DNA of 64,000 nt. Origin: Eublepharis macularius. Its lineage: Eukaryota > Chordata > Lepidosauria > Squamata > Eublepharidae. This document shows positions 45,481-55,775 of the stretch, one piece after another. Both the position numbers and the translations under genes were made by a program. Position 1 is the stretch's first letter, and each line of letters opens with the position of its first letter. The notes beneath the pieces are model-generated. The model saw only the letters and a program-made list of their open reading frames with translations, was not told the DNA's origin and ran no database searches. The DNA is taken from contig NC_072792.1 in the NCBI RefSeq assembly GCF_028583425.1, positions 11,892,176-11,956,175 on the forward strand, written 5' to 3'.

Positions 45481-46670
45481 AGCCACACACTAAGAAAAGC
45501 TTAGGTGCTTACCAGTCCTCCTCATCTTCTGGTAGTTGCGGCTGCTACTGCAGCCTTGGGATCCCTTTCCTCTGAATGAGGACAACCAATAATAGAGCCC
45601 TGGTTTACCGTGGCTCTGTCCACTTTCTGAAAAGCTCAGTGGGCAAGAGGGGAAGTAGTGGTTGAACAGTTCTTGCTATTGGAAATCTTCACTAGAGGAA
45701 CGCTCCAAATCAGAATGCTGCTGCTCCCTGTCCCCTCTTTTTCTTGCCATCCTTATCTGCCATCACTTTGTCAGGTGCTCCACCCTGGGAGCTTCATTAG
45801 TTTTGATGGTGCTAAGGATTGACACTGGTTGGGGTGACTGTTTTCAATATGAGTTGCAAGCCCAAGGTGTTTAGAGCTCCAGACAGCAAGGGCACCATAG
45901 GCCAACCTCTAAGACATGGCCCTTGGTAGACAGGGCTGAGTAAATAGCAGGTGGCTGAGTGGATTTTTTTTAAAAAGAATGGCTCGGTAATGTGAGAACA
46001 TGCTCCTTCTTGCCTACTTTTGTAAAATAAAAGCAGTGCTTTCAGTCTTTGGCATTATGCAGCATTGGTATTATGCATCTTCCCCAAGCACAAAAGGTAG
46101 AGGTCATGGGAGTCATTGATCAGACACTCGCCACGTTCAGAGTTACCTGCTTGAAGAAAGGACGCTGTACTAATGTGGCCTACGTAGATCAGACAGCACA
46201 GGAGAGGAACAACAATGGACTAAGTTCACCAAACGAACTACAAACGAACTGCATCTAAAGAACAGGGACGAAAACTGCTAAGCTAATTCTTAGAAGTCTG
46301 CATTGGTTCTACTAAGAGCGCAGTGGCCAGAAAAGAGCTGAACAGGAGGGTGCTTGCCCCTGACATCCTTTGAAGACACACAAAGAAGCAAAGCTCAATG
46401 AAGGAGATTTAGGTGCCAATTTCTGGGTTAGAGCTGTAGAATTTTCCGAAGCTGCTTCTGCTACTGCCCAGAAGAAGGTATTAAGAGCCCTAAGATTCAA
46501 AACAAGATTTACTGTTTGGCATAGAAGTTTATGGTTTAAGGGATGTAAGAATATTAAACATATGTGTGGTCCATGGAATCCTATCAAAACTGACTGGTAG
46601 ACACTATTGATCCTGCCTGGGCATAGATATTAGCAACTGTTGGTCCTCATCATGACAAAGTAAACAGAGT
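45481..46670. other. Unassigned DNA
   Basis: Short open frames on plus (46049-46258 and 46370-46600) have no recognisable domain. No repeat identified. Confidence 0.35.
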
Positions 46671-46703
46671 TGTACATACCTGTAACTATTGTTCATTGGG
46701 TTC

Positions 46704-46862
46704 TTCTGTGCATCCTCACATTGGGACTGCGCACGCACAGGCCTGCCAAACAGCAAAACTTTCTAGCTTCTTTTGAGCTCCGTTAGGGGCTGCTTCTCCC
46801 CGGTCACGTAGACCAACCATTTTCTCCGCCTAAAACGGGTCCCATGACCTAGGAGGAGCAAT
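46704..46862. repeat. DIRS terminal inverted repeat, left
   Basis: Reverse complement of about 51245-51418. The outer part also carries the GTAACTATTGTTC block shared with the other DIRS copies. Confidence 0.88.
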
Positions 46863-46989
46863 CCCCTTTCATTCAGTAACTGTCAATACTGAGAGAGAAA
46901 ACACCTGTCGGATTAACATGTACTGTAAATAAAGCCTAACCCAGAGAAGGTAGAAGAATGAGCCAGGGGGTGGAGGAGGACAAAGATTC

Positions 46990-47754
46990 GGAGAGGGCAA
47001 GATGTGTTTTTTGTGTAATACTACATTGATAGCAGCGCTCCTCACAGAATGAGCCGTTGTTCCATTATGAACCTCTATGATGAGAGCTTTGTGAACTTCA
47101 ATAGTGTATGTTTTGCTACTGGCACCTATGGCTGCTGAAGGCATTTTCCTCCCCAGGTAAGGTAAAGAATGGTTTGAGGAAGAAGAAAGGTGAATAAGAG
47201 ACAGAGAGAAAAAAGGCAGCAGAGCTACTCGGCTGAAGAACTGCTCTCCCTGGAGGCAGGAACAGAACTGAAGAGAGGGTGTCCCACACGCCAGACAGGA
47301 AGAGGAAGAAAATTAGTTCCTGCCTCCCTGATTGGACGGTGGGAATCACCCAAGATGTCCTCCACCTCAGAGGAAGAACACTGTATGCCCTTTCGATTGT
47401 TCATGACGGGCCAAAATAGCTGCCAGGTGAAACTTCAAAGAGGTAGTGGCTAGAACATAAGTAGTCCAAAATGTCATATAAAGAGCATTTAGCTGGTGAT
47501 ATGCCTTTTTTGTCAGCCCAACAGACAAAGTGTGTCCACTTGGAGAAATAGAATCTCCTAGTAGAAGGTCTCCTGGCATTCAATATTACACGCTGTACCT
47601 CCTTAGAGCAAACTAAGCATTGGGGTGTATGTGCCATGCTGTTACGTGTAATTTCTCTGTATCGTGGTGAAACATTTCCCGCCACACTAGAATATCCGGA
47701 ACCACCAGCAGTATAATATATTGTCTGTTTGGGCAGCTCTAGTAACTTTGGCAA
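46990..47754 (-). pseudogene. DIRS tyrosine recombinase remnant with internal deletion
   Basis: The N-terminal part (47754-47401) has NARRPSTRRFYFSKWTHFVC, WADKKGISPAKCSLYDILDY and ends abruptly. The C-terminal trace (about 47100-46990) has EVHNGTTAHSVRSAAINVV, the counterpart of the HSTR motif in copy 2. The catalytic middle is missing or replaced by unrelated sequence at about 47150-47400. Inactive. Confidence 0.75.
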
Positions 47755-47922
47755 CTAGATTTGCCTTGGCCAATAGGGAGTTACTAGAATGCAGTCTATG
47801 TTGTCTTGTTGAATCTTGCACAACACTTTTGCAATCAGGGGGAATGGCAGGAAGTGGTAGAACATCCGACTTGATCACCTGTGCTGAAAAGCGTCCCCTA
47901 GTGAGTTGGGGGTCGCTCCCTG

Positions 47923-48270
47923 CTAGGGAGCAAAACAGAGGTGCCTGTTGTCTGCAGTAGCAAAAAGATCTACCTCTGGTACCCCCCATTGGGCAAAAAT
48001 AGGTTCTAGATAACGGTTGTTTAGAGACCACGTGTGATTTGCATTCAGTTGTCGGCTTATCACATCCACCTTGGCATTGTCTGTCCCAGCTGTATGGCAT
48101 GTACAATTACTGCATTGGCAATAGCCCATTCCCAGATAGCCACGGCATCTGCACAGAGTGCCAAGAATGCCATTCCACCCTGCTTGTTTAAATAGCACAA
48201 CGCTGTGGTGTTGTCCATTTGAATTTGAACTATCGGTCCCTGCACAAACCCGGACCCACAATGAGCACCT
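47923..48270 (-). pseudogene. DIRS RNase H remnant
   Basis: VVTMDASTHG at the end of the RT frame is the RNase H start. IVQIQMDNTTALCYLNKQGG holds the second acidic site, and LEPIFAQWGVPEVDLFATAD the conserved connection motif. The HINxLEL block seen in copy 2 is missing, which implies a deletion of roughly 20-30 codons near 48255. Confidence 0.82.
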
Positions 48271-49401
48271 CAGCCATGAGTAGATGCATCCATTGTTACT
48301 ACTCTATTGCACTGTCTAGTTGCAAAGGGAACTCCCTTAAAAAGATTAGCCTCTACCGACCACCAATTTAAAGATTTTATAATTTGTCTTGGTATAGAAA
48401 ATTTTTGATTAGGAGAGTGTAACCTAGAACCAAACCTCCTAAGAAACCGATTTTGCAGTGGTCGCATATTCAAGCGCACAAAGGGCACCCTTGCTGTTGT
48501 GGTGGCCATATGACCCAGTAATTTCTGGATCCTCCATACTGATTGAAACCGATTCCTTGCAAACATGGACACCAACGATTTGATAACCTTTGCTCTTTCA
48601 GATGGAAGAGTAGCCTTACTATGTGTGGCATCTAAGATTGCACCAATGTAAGCCACCCTTCTACTGGGTTCCAGTTTAGATTTTGCAAAATTGATCACTA
48701 GTCCTAGTTTAAGACATGTATCCACTAAAGTGCTATGTCTTGCAGCAACTTTTCCCTAGATGGGGCTGTAACCAACCAGTCATCTAGGTAGAGAAAAACA
48801 GAGCAGCCTTGGGCCCTGAGATGTGCCACCAATGGTGCCATACATTTGGTAAATACCCTGCCATTTGGATTGTTGACAATCCAAATGGTAAAGCGGTATA
48901 TTGAAACACCCTCTCATGATATTTGAATCAAAGGTACTTCCTATGGGCCCTTTTAACTGCAACATGAAAATATACATCTTTTAGGTTCAACACTGCAAAC
49001 CAAACATTGTTGTCTAACAAGGGGAGTATAGCAGTGAGGGTCACCATTTTGAATTTAGATACTTGAATAAATTTATTAAGGGCTCTAAGATGTAAGATAG
49101 ACCATAGACCACCATCTTTCTTATGGACCAAGAAAAATCTTGAGAAAAAACCTCGAATGCTATCAGCTTCATAGATCTCTTGGATCACCCCTTTTTCTAA
49201 CAATGACGTTATTTCAGCCTCAGGTTCTTGTAATGTATTAATAGCAACAGAAGGCATGATGCAATCAGGAACTGTCACAAACTCCAACCCATAACCACAT
49301 TTAACACTGGTTAAGATCCAAGAGTCAGCTGTTATGAACTCCCACTGACAGCAGTAGGCTGAAAGTGAAACAAGGGTTTTGGTTGGATGCGGCTGGAACA
49401 T
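48270..49401 (-). pseudogene. DIRS reverse transcriptase, frameshifted
   Basis: The frame 49401-48928 shows EAEITSLLEKGVIQEIY, GFFSRFFLVHKKDGGLWSIL, LRALNKFIQVSKFKMVTL and WFAVLNLKDVYFHVAVKRAH. A shifted frame (48977-48780) leads to the active site, where the minus strand at about 48768-48800 still reads CSVFLYLDDWLV (intact YxDD). The frame 48725-48270 continues with LGLVINFAKSKLEPSRRVAY, IQKLLGHMATTTARVPFVRL and LNWWSVEANLFKGVP. The polymerase would copy element RNA into circular DNA. Two or three frameshifts. Confidence 0.9.
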
Positions 49402-50500
49402 GCCAGAACTGTTTCGCAGCCCCTTGATTGTCCCTGCGCTGAGAAGTCTGTTGGGAAGGTTTCTGCTTGTACTGTTCCTTTTGCCTATATTGCTGGGACG
49501 ACTGGTAGGAGTGTGAGAACTGGCTTTGTGGCTGATGATACTGCCGATACGGTCTGTCGTATCTCTGGTAGGGATATTGATGCCTAGGGAATTGATGCCT
49601 AAGCTGATATGTCCACTGGTCTTGTACTACCTCTAAAGACTGCTGTCTGGTGATTTTTCTTCTTTTGCAACAAAGTTTCATTTGTGGCTGCGGCAAACAA
49701 GACAGGCCCCTCAAAGGGCAACTTTGAGGGATCCCGATCTCTTGGGATCCGAAGAGTGCCTGTGCTCGGAACCATGCTCACTCCAGCAGCTCACAGTAGG
49801 TGAACAGCCTCTTGAAGTCCGAGAGCACCTCGGAGTGGGTGACCTTCCTGCAGAGGCTGCCAGTTGTCTCAGAATCTCCTCTCGGATCCAACCTGACTAT
49901 TCCTCCACTGGAGCGGGTTAAGCAAAAGTAGCCAACTCGAATCTGTGCTCCATCGTCCAAAGGCCCAAATCGGTTGCCAGAGATGTCGGATCCGCACCTT
50001 TTGATTCACCCACTGACACGGAATGGTTTGAGGAGTGGAGGTGAGGCAACGGAGTCCTGGGAGGAATCAAGATGGCATCCTCTTCGGATCTATGCTCTTT
50101 AGACCGACTCTGATGCTCCCAGCTCCAGCTACATTTAGAAGAATGCTTTGCCTTCTTCGCCTTTATCATAGGAGACTCCGAGGAAGGTCTCAATTCTGTA
50201 GAAGAATGTAGAGCAGGTGACTTCAAAGTTGTCAGATCCAACTTCAGAGTCAATCTCAGAGTTGATCTTACTGAAGCCACAGATCCTGCTCTGGAGCAGT
50301 GATCAGAAGTGGTTAAGGGCTTGTAAGCTGTGTGCAAGCAGCTAGATGCCCAGAAAAGCCCAATTTCTTCGATGACTGATTCGGCCTGCGCAAACACCTT
50401 GTTCCACAGTGCGGCTTTCAATCTTTGGGCTCTCTCATTTCTGGCCTTTGGGGTAAATTGCTTGCAAAAGGTGTATGAGCCAACCTTATGCCCCTCACCC
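49325..50500 (-). pseudogene. DIRS gag-like protein, frameshifted
   Basis: From 50500 downwards: NERAQRLKAALWNKVFAQAE, then Ser-rich and basic SPMIKAKKAKHSSKCSWSWE, then in other frames TNETLLQKKKNHQTAVFRG and a Tyr/Gln-rich tail QYPYQRYDRPYRQYHQPQSQ and YRQKEQYKQKPSQQTSQRRD. The low-complexity Tyr/Gln/Arg tail just before RT is typical of DIRS gag. Three or more frame changes. The hAT element at 50504-50875 interrupts its N-terminal side. Confidence 0.7.
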
Positions 50501-50503
50501 AGG

Positions 50504-50875
50504 CAGGGCCGGTGCACCCACTGAGGCCAGGTAGGGGGTGGCCTCAGGGCGCAGGGTGCCAGAGGAGGCACGGGGGCGGGAGCACGCAGCACGGAGCTGC
50601 AGCTTCCTATCCCTCCCATCCCATGCCACCGCCAGCACACGCCCCCGGCCGGGTGCAGCAGCCGCGGGCAGGCGTCTATGGCAGAGCAGGGCAACCAAGC
50701 AGGAGAGCTGGGAGGCCACCTGCAAGCTGTCCCGGCCGCCCGCCACAGCAATCGGGCCGGCAGTGCGCCCGCAATGATGTAACACATGACGTCATCGCGC
50801 AGGCCGGTGTGTGTGCACGCGGATGTCCGGCCCACCGGCTGGCTGAGAGCGCCAAAAACCCTGGCGCTGCTGCTG
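50504..50875. mobile_element. Non-autonomous hAT-type element inside DIRS gag
   Basis: Starts CAGGGCCGGTGCACCC and ends CCTGGCGCTGCTGCTG. Flanked by perfect 8-bp direct repeats CACCCAGG (50496-50503 and 50876-50883), the hAT signature. The first 60 bases (GAGGCCAGG...GGTGGCCTCAGGGCGCAGGG) match a pattern common at hAT-derived ends. GC-rich with many CpGs, unlike its surroundings. The minus frame 49918-50895 happens to stay open across it. Confidence 0.85.
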
Positions 50876-51244
50876 CACCCAGGCACAGAAGACACAGATT
50901 GTGTTGGTCGGACCTGGTCATTTTTGTACCATACCAGCTACATTGCTTAAATAGCGATTTTTCCAACATGTTGGCCAACTCCTCGCAACTGTGCTCAACT
51001 ATTACAACACGAGAACATGTGCCAAATATGCCAAAGTCAAATCGAAAGACAAGTGACGAAATCCAAATCCAGTCCAAAATCACATCGAAAATTCTCACAC
51101 TACAAGAAGATACAGCCAAATTGATAAACAAATAGCAAAATACAGGTCCAGTCCAAGTCAAGTCATAAATCGATATCCAGAAGGAAAAAACAAGCAAGCT
51201 CAGAAGCAAAGTTCCTCTCTTTGCAGCAGCTAAGAGAGAACTGA

Positions 51245-51418
51245 GGAAAGGAGGTCACTCCTCCGAGGTCATGGGACCCATTTTAGATGGGAAAAATGGT
51301 TGGTCTACATGACCAGGGAGAAGCGGCCCCTAACAGAGCTCAAAAGAAGCTAGAAAGTTTATTCATCGACAGGCCTGCGCGTGCGCAGTCCCAATGTGGG
51401 GATGCACAGAAGAACGAA
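51245..51418. repeat. DIRS terminal inverted repeat, right
   Basis: Reverse complement of 46704-46862, including the GCAGGCCTG(T/C) and GCGCGTGCGCAGTCCCA blocks. Confidence 0.88.
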
Positions 51419-51429
51419 GATGACTCTAA

Positions 51430-53095
51430 CATCACTAGTTGCAGGTGCTTTACAAGAAAATGGTATTGGAGAAACATGAACAGGAAATACTGCTCTTCTT
51501 TTCTAGAAACAAAAAGCTCAAAATATAGCTAGAACACTCAACACAGTATATTTTTAAAAAAGTATTCTAAAGGTGCATTAATCTTTTTAAAATCTTGGTA
51601 TTTAAATATTCTGGGTATTAATTTTTTACAAGGTCACATACACAACAAAATAAAAGGTTTAAATACATTTCAAATCCAGTAGGCACGAATTAACACACCA
51701 AAAGCTTAATGATTCTAAAAGTTAAAGCAAATGTTTATTGCTTAAAGTAATAACCATGTGTTTAATATGTTGAACTCGAACTGAACAGAAGCAATCTACA
51801 ATTAAAATTTGTTCAATCAATGTAATATGGCAAGCATCTTTAGCTATCCCATAGCAAAGCCAAGAATGACATGTACCCTGTAGACATTCTGCGAAAGTTG
51901 GCAGGGTTAACTGCACAGCTATGTCTTATCACTACTTATTCTCCTCATAAAGGGAGTTATTTATCATCATTTACAACAAACAAATATGGTATATATTTTG
52001 ATGTAAAAACATAAAGGCTCAAACTGGCATGCAATCGCTGTTTGCCAGCCACATTTTTCCTAATGAATTGCCCCTGTTGCTCTGCATCTCTCTGATTACA
52101 GTCAACAGCTTTCATTAGTCATTGCAAATAAGGCTTCGTGCCACCTTATTTACATCCCTACTGCAAATAATTAGAATTTCATGTTATAATCAAGCAAGAA
52201 ACTTCTGAACTTGCAGAAGATGCCATTTGACATCATTCAACATGGGGGGGGGGGGGAGAAAGGGTTTCAGCAATGGTTAGAAATGTGGTACCATCATTCT
52301 AGAATGCATCAGTTTCTTGCCAGACACAGAACCTGCCAACCGAAGGGCCACCTTTCTTCAATTGGAAATTCCAAAATCCATTGCCTCAGCAAGCAGAATT
52401 GCCACTGAAGAAGGCAGACAAGGACAGAAGCAATCATTTTTTATTCAAAAGCTAGTCATTTAAATTTCAATAAATACTGCTTGAAATTAGGTAGTGCAAA
52501 TAAGACAAACAGCAATGGGCTTAGGAAAATACACAGCTTTTGTACTGCATAGCTTTGGAATCAAACATAAGCTTCTAAAAACTGGAAAATGTGAATAGCC
52601 TCCCATTTAGAAGGCAAAATTTTTACTTTTTAGGAAGGAAGGAAGGAAGGAAGGAAGGAAGGAAGGAAGGAAGGAAGGAAGGAAGGAAGGAAGGAAGGAA
52701 GGAAGATGTTGACCAATGGAATCCTTTTCTGGAGGTTGATATGAAGCTGCTTTAAACTTCATCCGTTCAAGTGTGTAGTCTGTAAATAAATTTGCCAGCT
52801 TTTTAAGTTGCTACTGAAGTTTTATCTTTAAAAAGCTTGAAAACTGAAATATTTGCCAGCGATGATTATCTCTGTGCTATGAAAGCTTCACTAGTGGATT
52901 CCTGCACAGCAATCTAAGAGACCAAGAAAACTCTACTGTAGATTATGGTTATGGGTTGAGTTTCACCTCTTCAAGCTTGCCTAGATTTCTAAGTGGCCAC
53001 AGTAACAGCTCTCGGCTTGGCTTACTCCAAAAACAGAACCTGACATGAATGGTTTGGTTCTTCACATAGTTAAGGGAAGTTTAAAGCAGTAAACA
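51430..53095. other. Unassigned DNA with one microsatellite
   Basis: AT-rich. A run of 12 G (about 52243-52255) and the (GGAA)n array are the only low-complexity features. No gene recognised. Confidence 0.4.
52633..52705. repeat. (GGAA)n microsatellite
   Basis: 18 perfect GGAA units. Such arrays are highly variable and can bind ETS-family factors. Confidence 0.98.
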
Positions 53096-54745
53096 GGGTT
53101 GCACTTACCTATAATTGTTGTTCATCGAGCGGTCTTCTGTGCAGGCAGACATTGCCATTTTTCTCATGCGCTACACTCGCTTCTTCCTAGGCAGGTCTGC
53201 ACACTTGCAGATCAGCCATGGAAAAGATTTCAAGAGTTTTGAGGAAGACTAGGAGCACTCCTCTTCCCTTTGGCACCTTCCTGCCAAAAACATCACATGA
53301 CAAGGAAGAAGGGCGCTATTTTCTCAGTTCTCTCCATGTTCTCATCGGAGACCCCACAGAAACTGAACTTTCAGAGAGTTCACAGCAGGGTAGGGGGGAG
53401 GGATGTGTGTCTGCACAGAAGACCACTCGATGAATAACAGTTAGAGAGAAGTGCAATCCTGGCTGTTTTCCACCTTTGTGGCTTCTGTGCAGTCCCCCAC
53501 TGGGAGAGTAGCAAGCTCACTGACTGAAGGAGGTGGGTGTGACGGTCTCAGAGTAAGAGACCACGGAGGGCCACCTTCCCAACAGATGCTTAGCATTTCA
53601 TTGACATTCACCCAGAGGTGCTTCTAAAGAAGCTGGGAGCTCTCTGCAAGTGTCCCTGCCAAAGTACAAGCAGGAACGCAGCAAGGGAAAAAACGGTGCT
53701 CTGATGGGGAGAGCCATGCAAGGTCAAGGCCACTGAACAATGATGCACTCAAGGGAGAGTGTGATAGCCTCTAATAGCCCACGTAGGACACTGCTGGGTC
53801 TCTCTTGGAGCCTGAATGACTAATACAACCCATAGTGTTGTGAGACATGCAGGCTGGAATCCAACCCCTGGTAGGGAATCTCAGCCAGGGCACACTGGAC
53901 GCATTAACATTGTGAAACACTATGAATGGGGGGAGGGGGGAGGAGGGACATAAGATAGAAGTCACAATTTCCTCATTCCACAGATGGAAGTGCTGTACAC
54001 TAAAAATGAAGCACCAGGGAGGTGCAAAACGTTAGCAAGGGCTTACACCCCGGCTTTAAATGTCTTCGGAAGAGGAAAATTTAGAGAGTTTGAGTCCCAA
54101 ATATAATCAATATCACAACAAGAAGGGTCCAAGTCCTGCTATAGTGTCCATAGACTCTTACCCACTTGGAGGTGCAAGATATGGCAGTCGAGGAGCAGAA
54201 ATTGCCAATCAGCAAAAAATTGAGACTACTGCTACAGTGTAGGAAAAGGAGCTGACCAAAACTGCCAAAACCATCAGTGGGAGTGAAAACATAGCAAATC
54301 CACACCAGATAATGAAGCAGGTGTGCTGAGGCCAAAGAAGGGACAGTGTGCACCTTCAATGAACTTTGTGCTGCTAGCAGAACAACCTGTGCAGCAAAAG
54401 CAGCTGGGAGATAAAACATAAAAACATATCACCTTGCCAGTCACTGGATTATTGATGGTTTAAAACATTTAAAAGAAATAATTCTCCTTAGCCTCAAAGA
54501 TGAGGTGAGGGGGAAGCAGAGAACAGCAATGGAGAGCCCCTCTTCGCGACAGCAAAAAAAGAACCGAGAGAATAGCGCCCCTGTCCTAGTCATATGACGT
54601 TTTTGGCAGGAAAGCCCCAAAGGGAGAAGGGGTGCTCCTAGTCTTCGAGAATGCTCTGAAAATCTTCTCCATGGCTGGCCTCAGTGTGCGCAGTCTCAAT
54701 GTGGGACAGCACAGAAGCCACGGGGATGAACTTACTGTGCCACGA
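53096..54745 (-). mobile_element. Short DIRS derivative with inverted termini (copy 4)
   Basis: Left terminus (53103-53340): GTTGCACTTACCTATAATTG, GGTCTTCTGTGCAGGCAGAC, CATGGAAAAGATTTCAAGAG, CTTCCTGCCAAAAACATCAC. Right terminus (about 54560-54740) has the same blocks as reverse complement (GACGTTTTTGGCAGGAAAGC, CCATGGCTGGCC, CAGCACAGAAGCCAC). An internal complementary region lies at 53400-53500. A minus-strand peptide just beyond it (LRPSHPPPSVSELATLPVGD) corresponds to the recombinase C-terminus of copy 2. RT, RNase H and most of the recombinase are lacking, so it is a deletion derivative of about 1.65 kb. Confidence 0.7.
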
Positions 54746-55079
54746 GAAGGAAAAAAAGTGGTTAAATTTGCCACCTATCCAGCTTCATTTGTTTTCTTCC
54801 TGTTAGCTTTTTCTTAGTAAGGGCTGTGCTGTGCTAAACCTGGATTTCTCTTTCCACTGAACCAGAAGGCATAAGCAAAAGAAAGACACAGCCCGGGAGA
54901 TCGCTACACAGTCTTCCAAGCATGGACCGTCACTCTGCCCTACTACAATCATTGCTGAGTAAGCGAGAGTGGTGAATCATCGTGATTCGCTTCTCCATCC
55001 AGGTTCTTGCACAGAAGTCTCTTGCTTGTTCCAGCGAGTTATTTAAGCCAGAGCATTTCTGACATGGAAGAGAAAGGGG
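54746..55079. other. Unassigned DNA
   Basis: Between copy 4 of DIRS and a PLE. No gene or repeat recognised. Confidence 0.4.
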
Positions 55080-55775
55080 AAGGTACATTCTTGGCCAGCA
55101 GTGGCTGAACATAGCCTAACTCAAACAGGGCACAGTATCTTATTCCAGGACACCAAAATACTGGACAACACTTCCAACTACTTTGTCAGACTGCACAGGG
55201 AAGTCATTGAAATTCATAAGCATAAGCACAATTTCAACAGGAAAGAAGAGACTTTAAGAATGAATAGAGCATGGTTTCCAGCCCTGGAAAAGCACCAGGC
55301 TAACAAAACACTCTATACCTGACAATAGCCCTGCAGAGAAGATTAGCACATCAAGCACCAATCCATATGCAAAAGAACCTCCTCAGGATACAGTGAAGCC
55401 TCCCGCCATTAGCATTCCACACCCTGGGAAACTCTTACAGGAGGACTCAGCTCAACCCCACCCCTCCTGAATAGATATAAATTACCTGCTAACATCTTCC
55501 TACTTGCTAACATCTTCTCCACAGTTTGACACTGAGAGATCTCTGTCTTTTGGTGCTACACCTCTGAAGATGCCAGCCACAGCTGCTGGCGAAACGTCAG
55601 GAACTACAATGCCAAGACCACGGCAATACAGCCCGGAAAACCCACAACAACCATCGTTCTCCGGCCGTGACAGCCTTCGACAATACATCTCTGTTAGTCT
55701 TTTTGCCTTCAAAACCCTAGCAGAGGTCACCACGTGTTGGCTACAACTTGAGGACATTTTCCACTACCTCCAATA
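55080..55775 (+). mobile_element. Penelope-like element, 3' part
   Basis: Plus-strand peptide (55101-55322): MAEHSLTQTGHSILFQDTKI, VRLHREVIEIHKHKHNFNRK and EETLRMNRAWFPALEKHQAN. This is the C-terminal part of a PLE GIY-YIG nuclease ORF (the AEH...I.....L..T..Y..RL.RE.IEI.KH pattern). The 3' noncoding part contains a hammerhead ribozyme motif (55561-55601) and ends near CCATCGTTCTCCGGCCGTGA. RT and the nuclease N-terminus are absent. A different PLE family from the one at 8-10 kb, judging by the peptide. Confidence 0.8.
55561..55601 (+). ncRNA. Hammerhead ribozyme motif of a PLE
   Basis: CTGAAGA (55564-55570) fits the CUGANGA box. Stem II is GCCAGC (55572-55577) with GCTGGC (55585-55590), six perfect pairs around a 7-nt loop. 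GAAAC (55591-55595) follows, then the cleavage triplet GTC (55596-55598). Stem I can form between CCT (55561-55563) and AGG (55599-55601). Stem III would be minimal (AC/GT), as in PLE hammerheads that act as dimers. PLEs are known to carry such self-cleaving motifs in their terminal repeats. All core residues are intact, so cleavage is plausible. Confidence 0.8.

Larger units (their letters stand above)
46677..51425 (-). mobile_element. DIRS retrotransposon, near full length (copy 3)
   Basis: Terminal inverted repeats of about 160-190 bp: left 46704-46862 and right about 51245-51418 share CTTCTGTGCATCC, CACATTGGGACTGCGCACGC, CTTTCTAGCTTCTTTTGAGC, GTAGACCAACCATTTT and GGGTCCCATGACCT as reverse complements. 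Between them, right to left: gag (to about 49325), reverse transcriptase, RNase H, and a tyrosine recombinase with its middle deleted. A 372-bp hAT-type element sits in gag. There is no target duplication, as expected of DIRS. Multiple frameshifts make it inactive. It is the best guide to the family architecture in this window. Confidence 0.9.

Noticed and set aside
50488..51209. Long plus- and minus-strand frames across 50488-51209
   Set aside because: Open only because of the GC-rich hAT insertion; composition (Pro/Arg/Ala) is that of random GC-rich translation.
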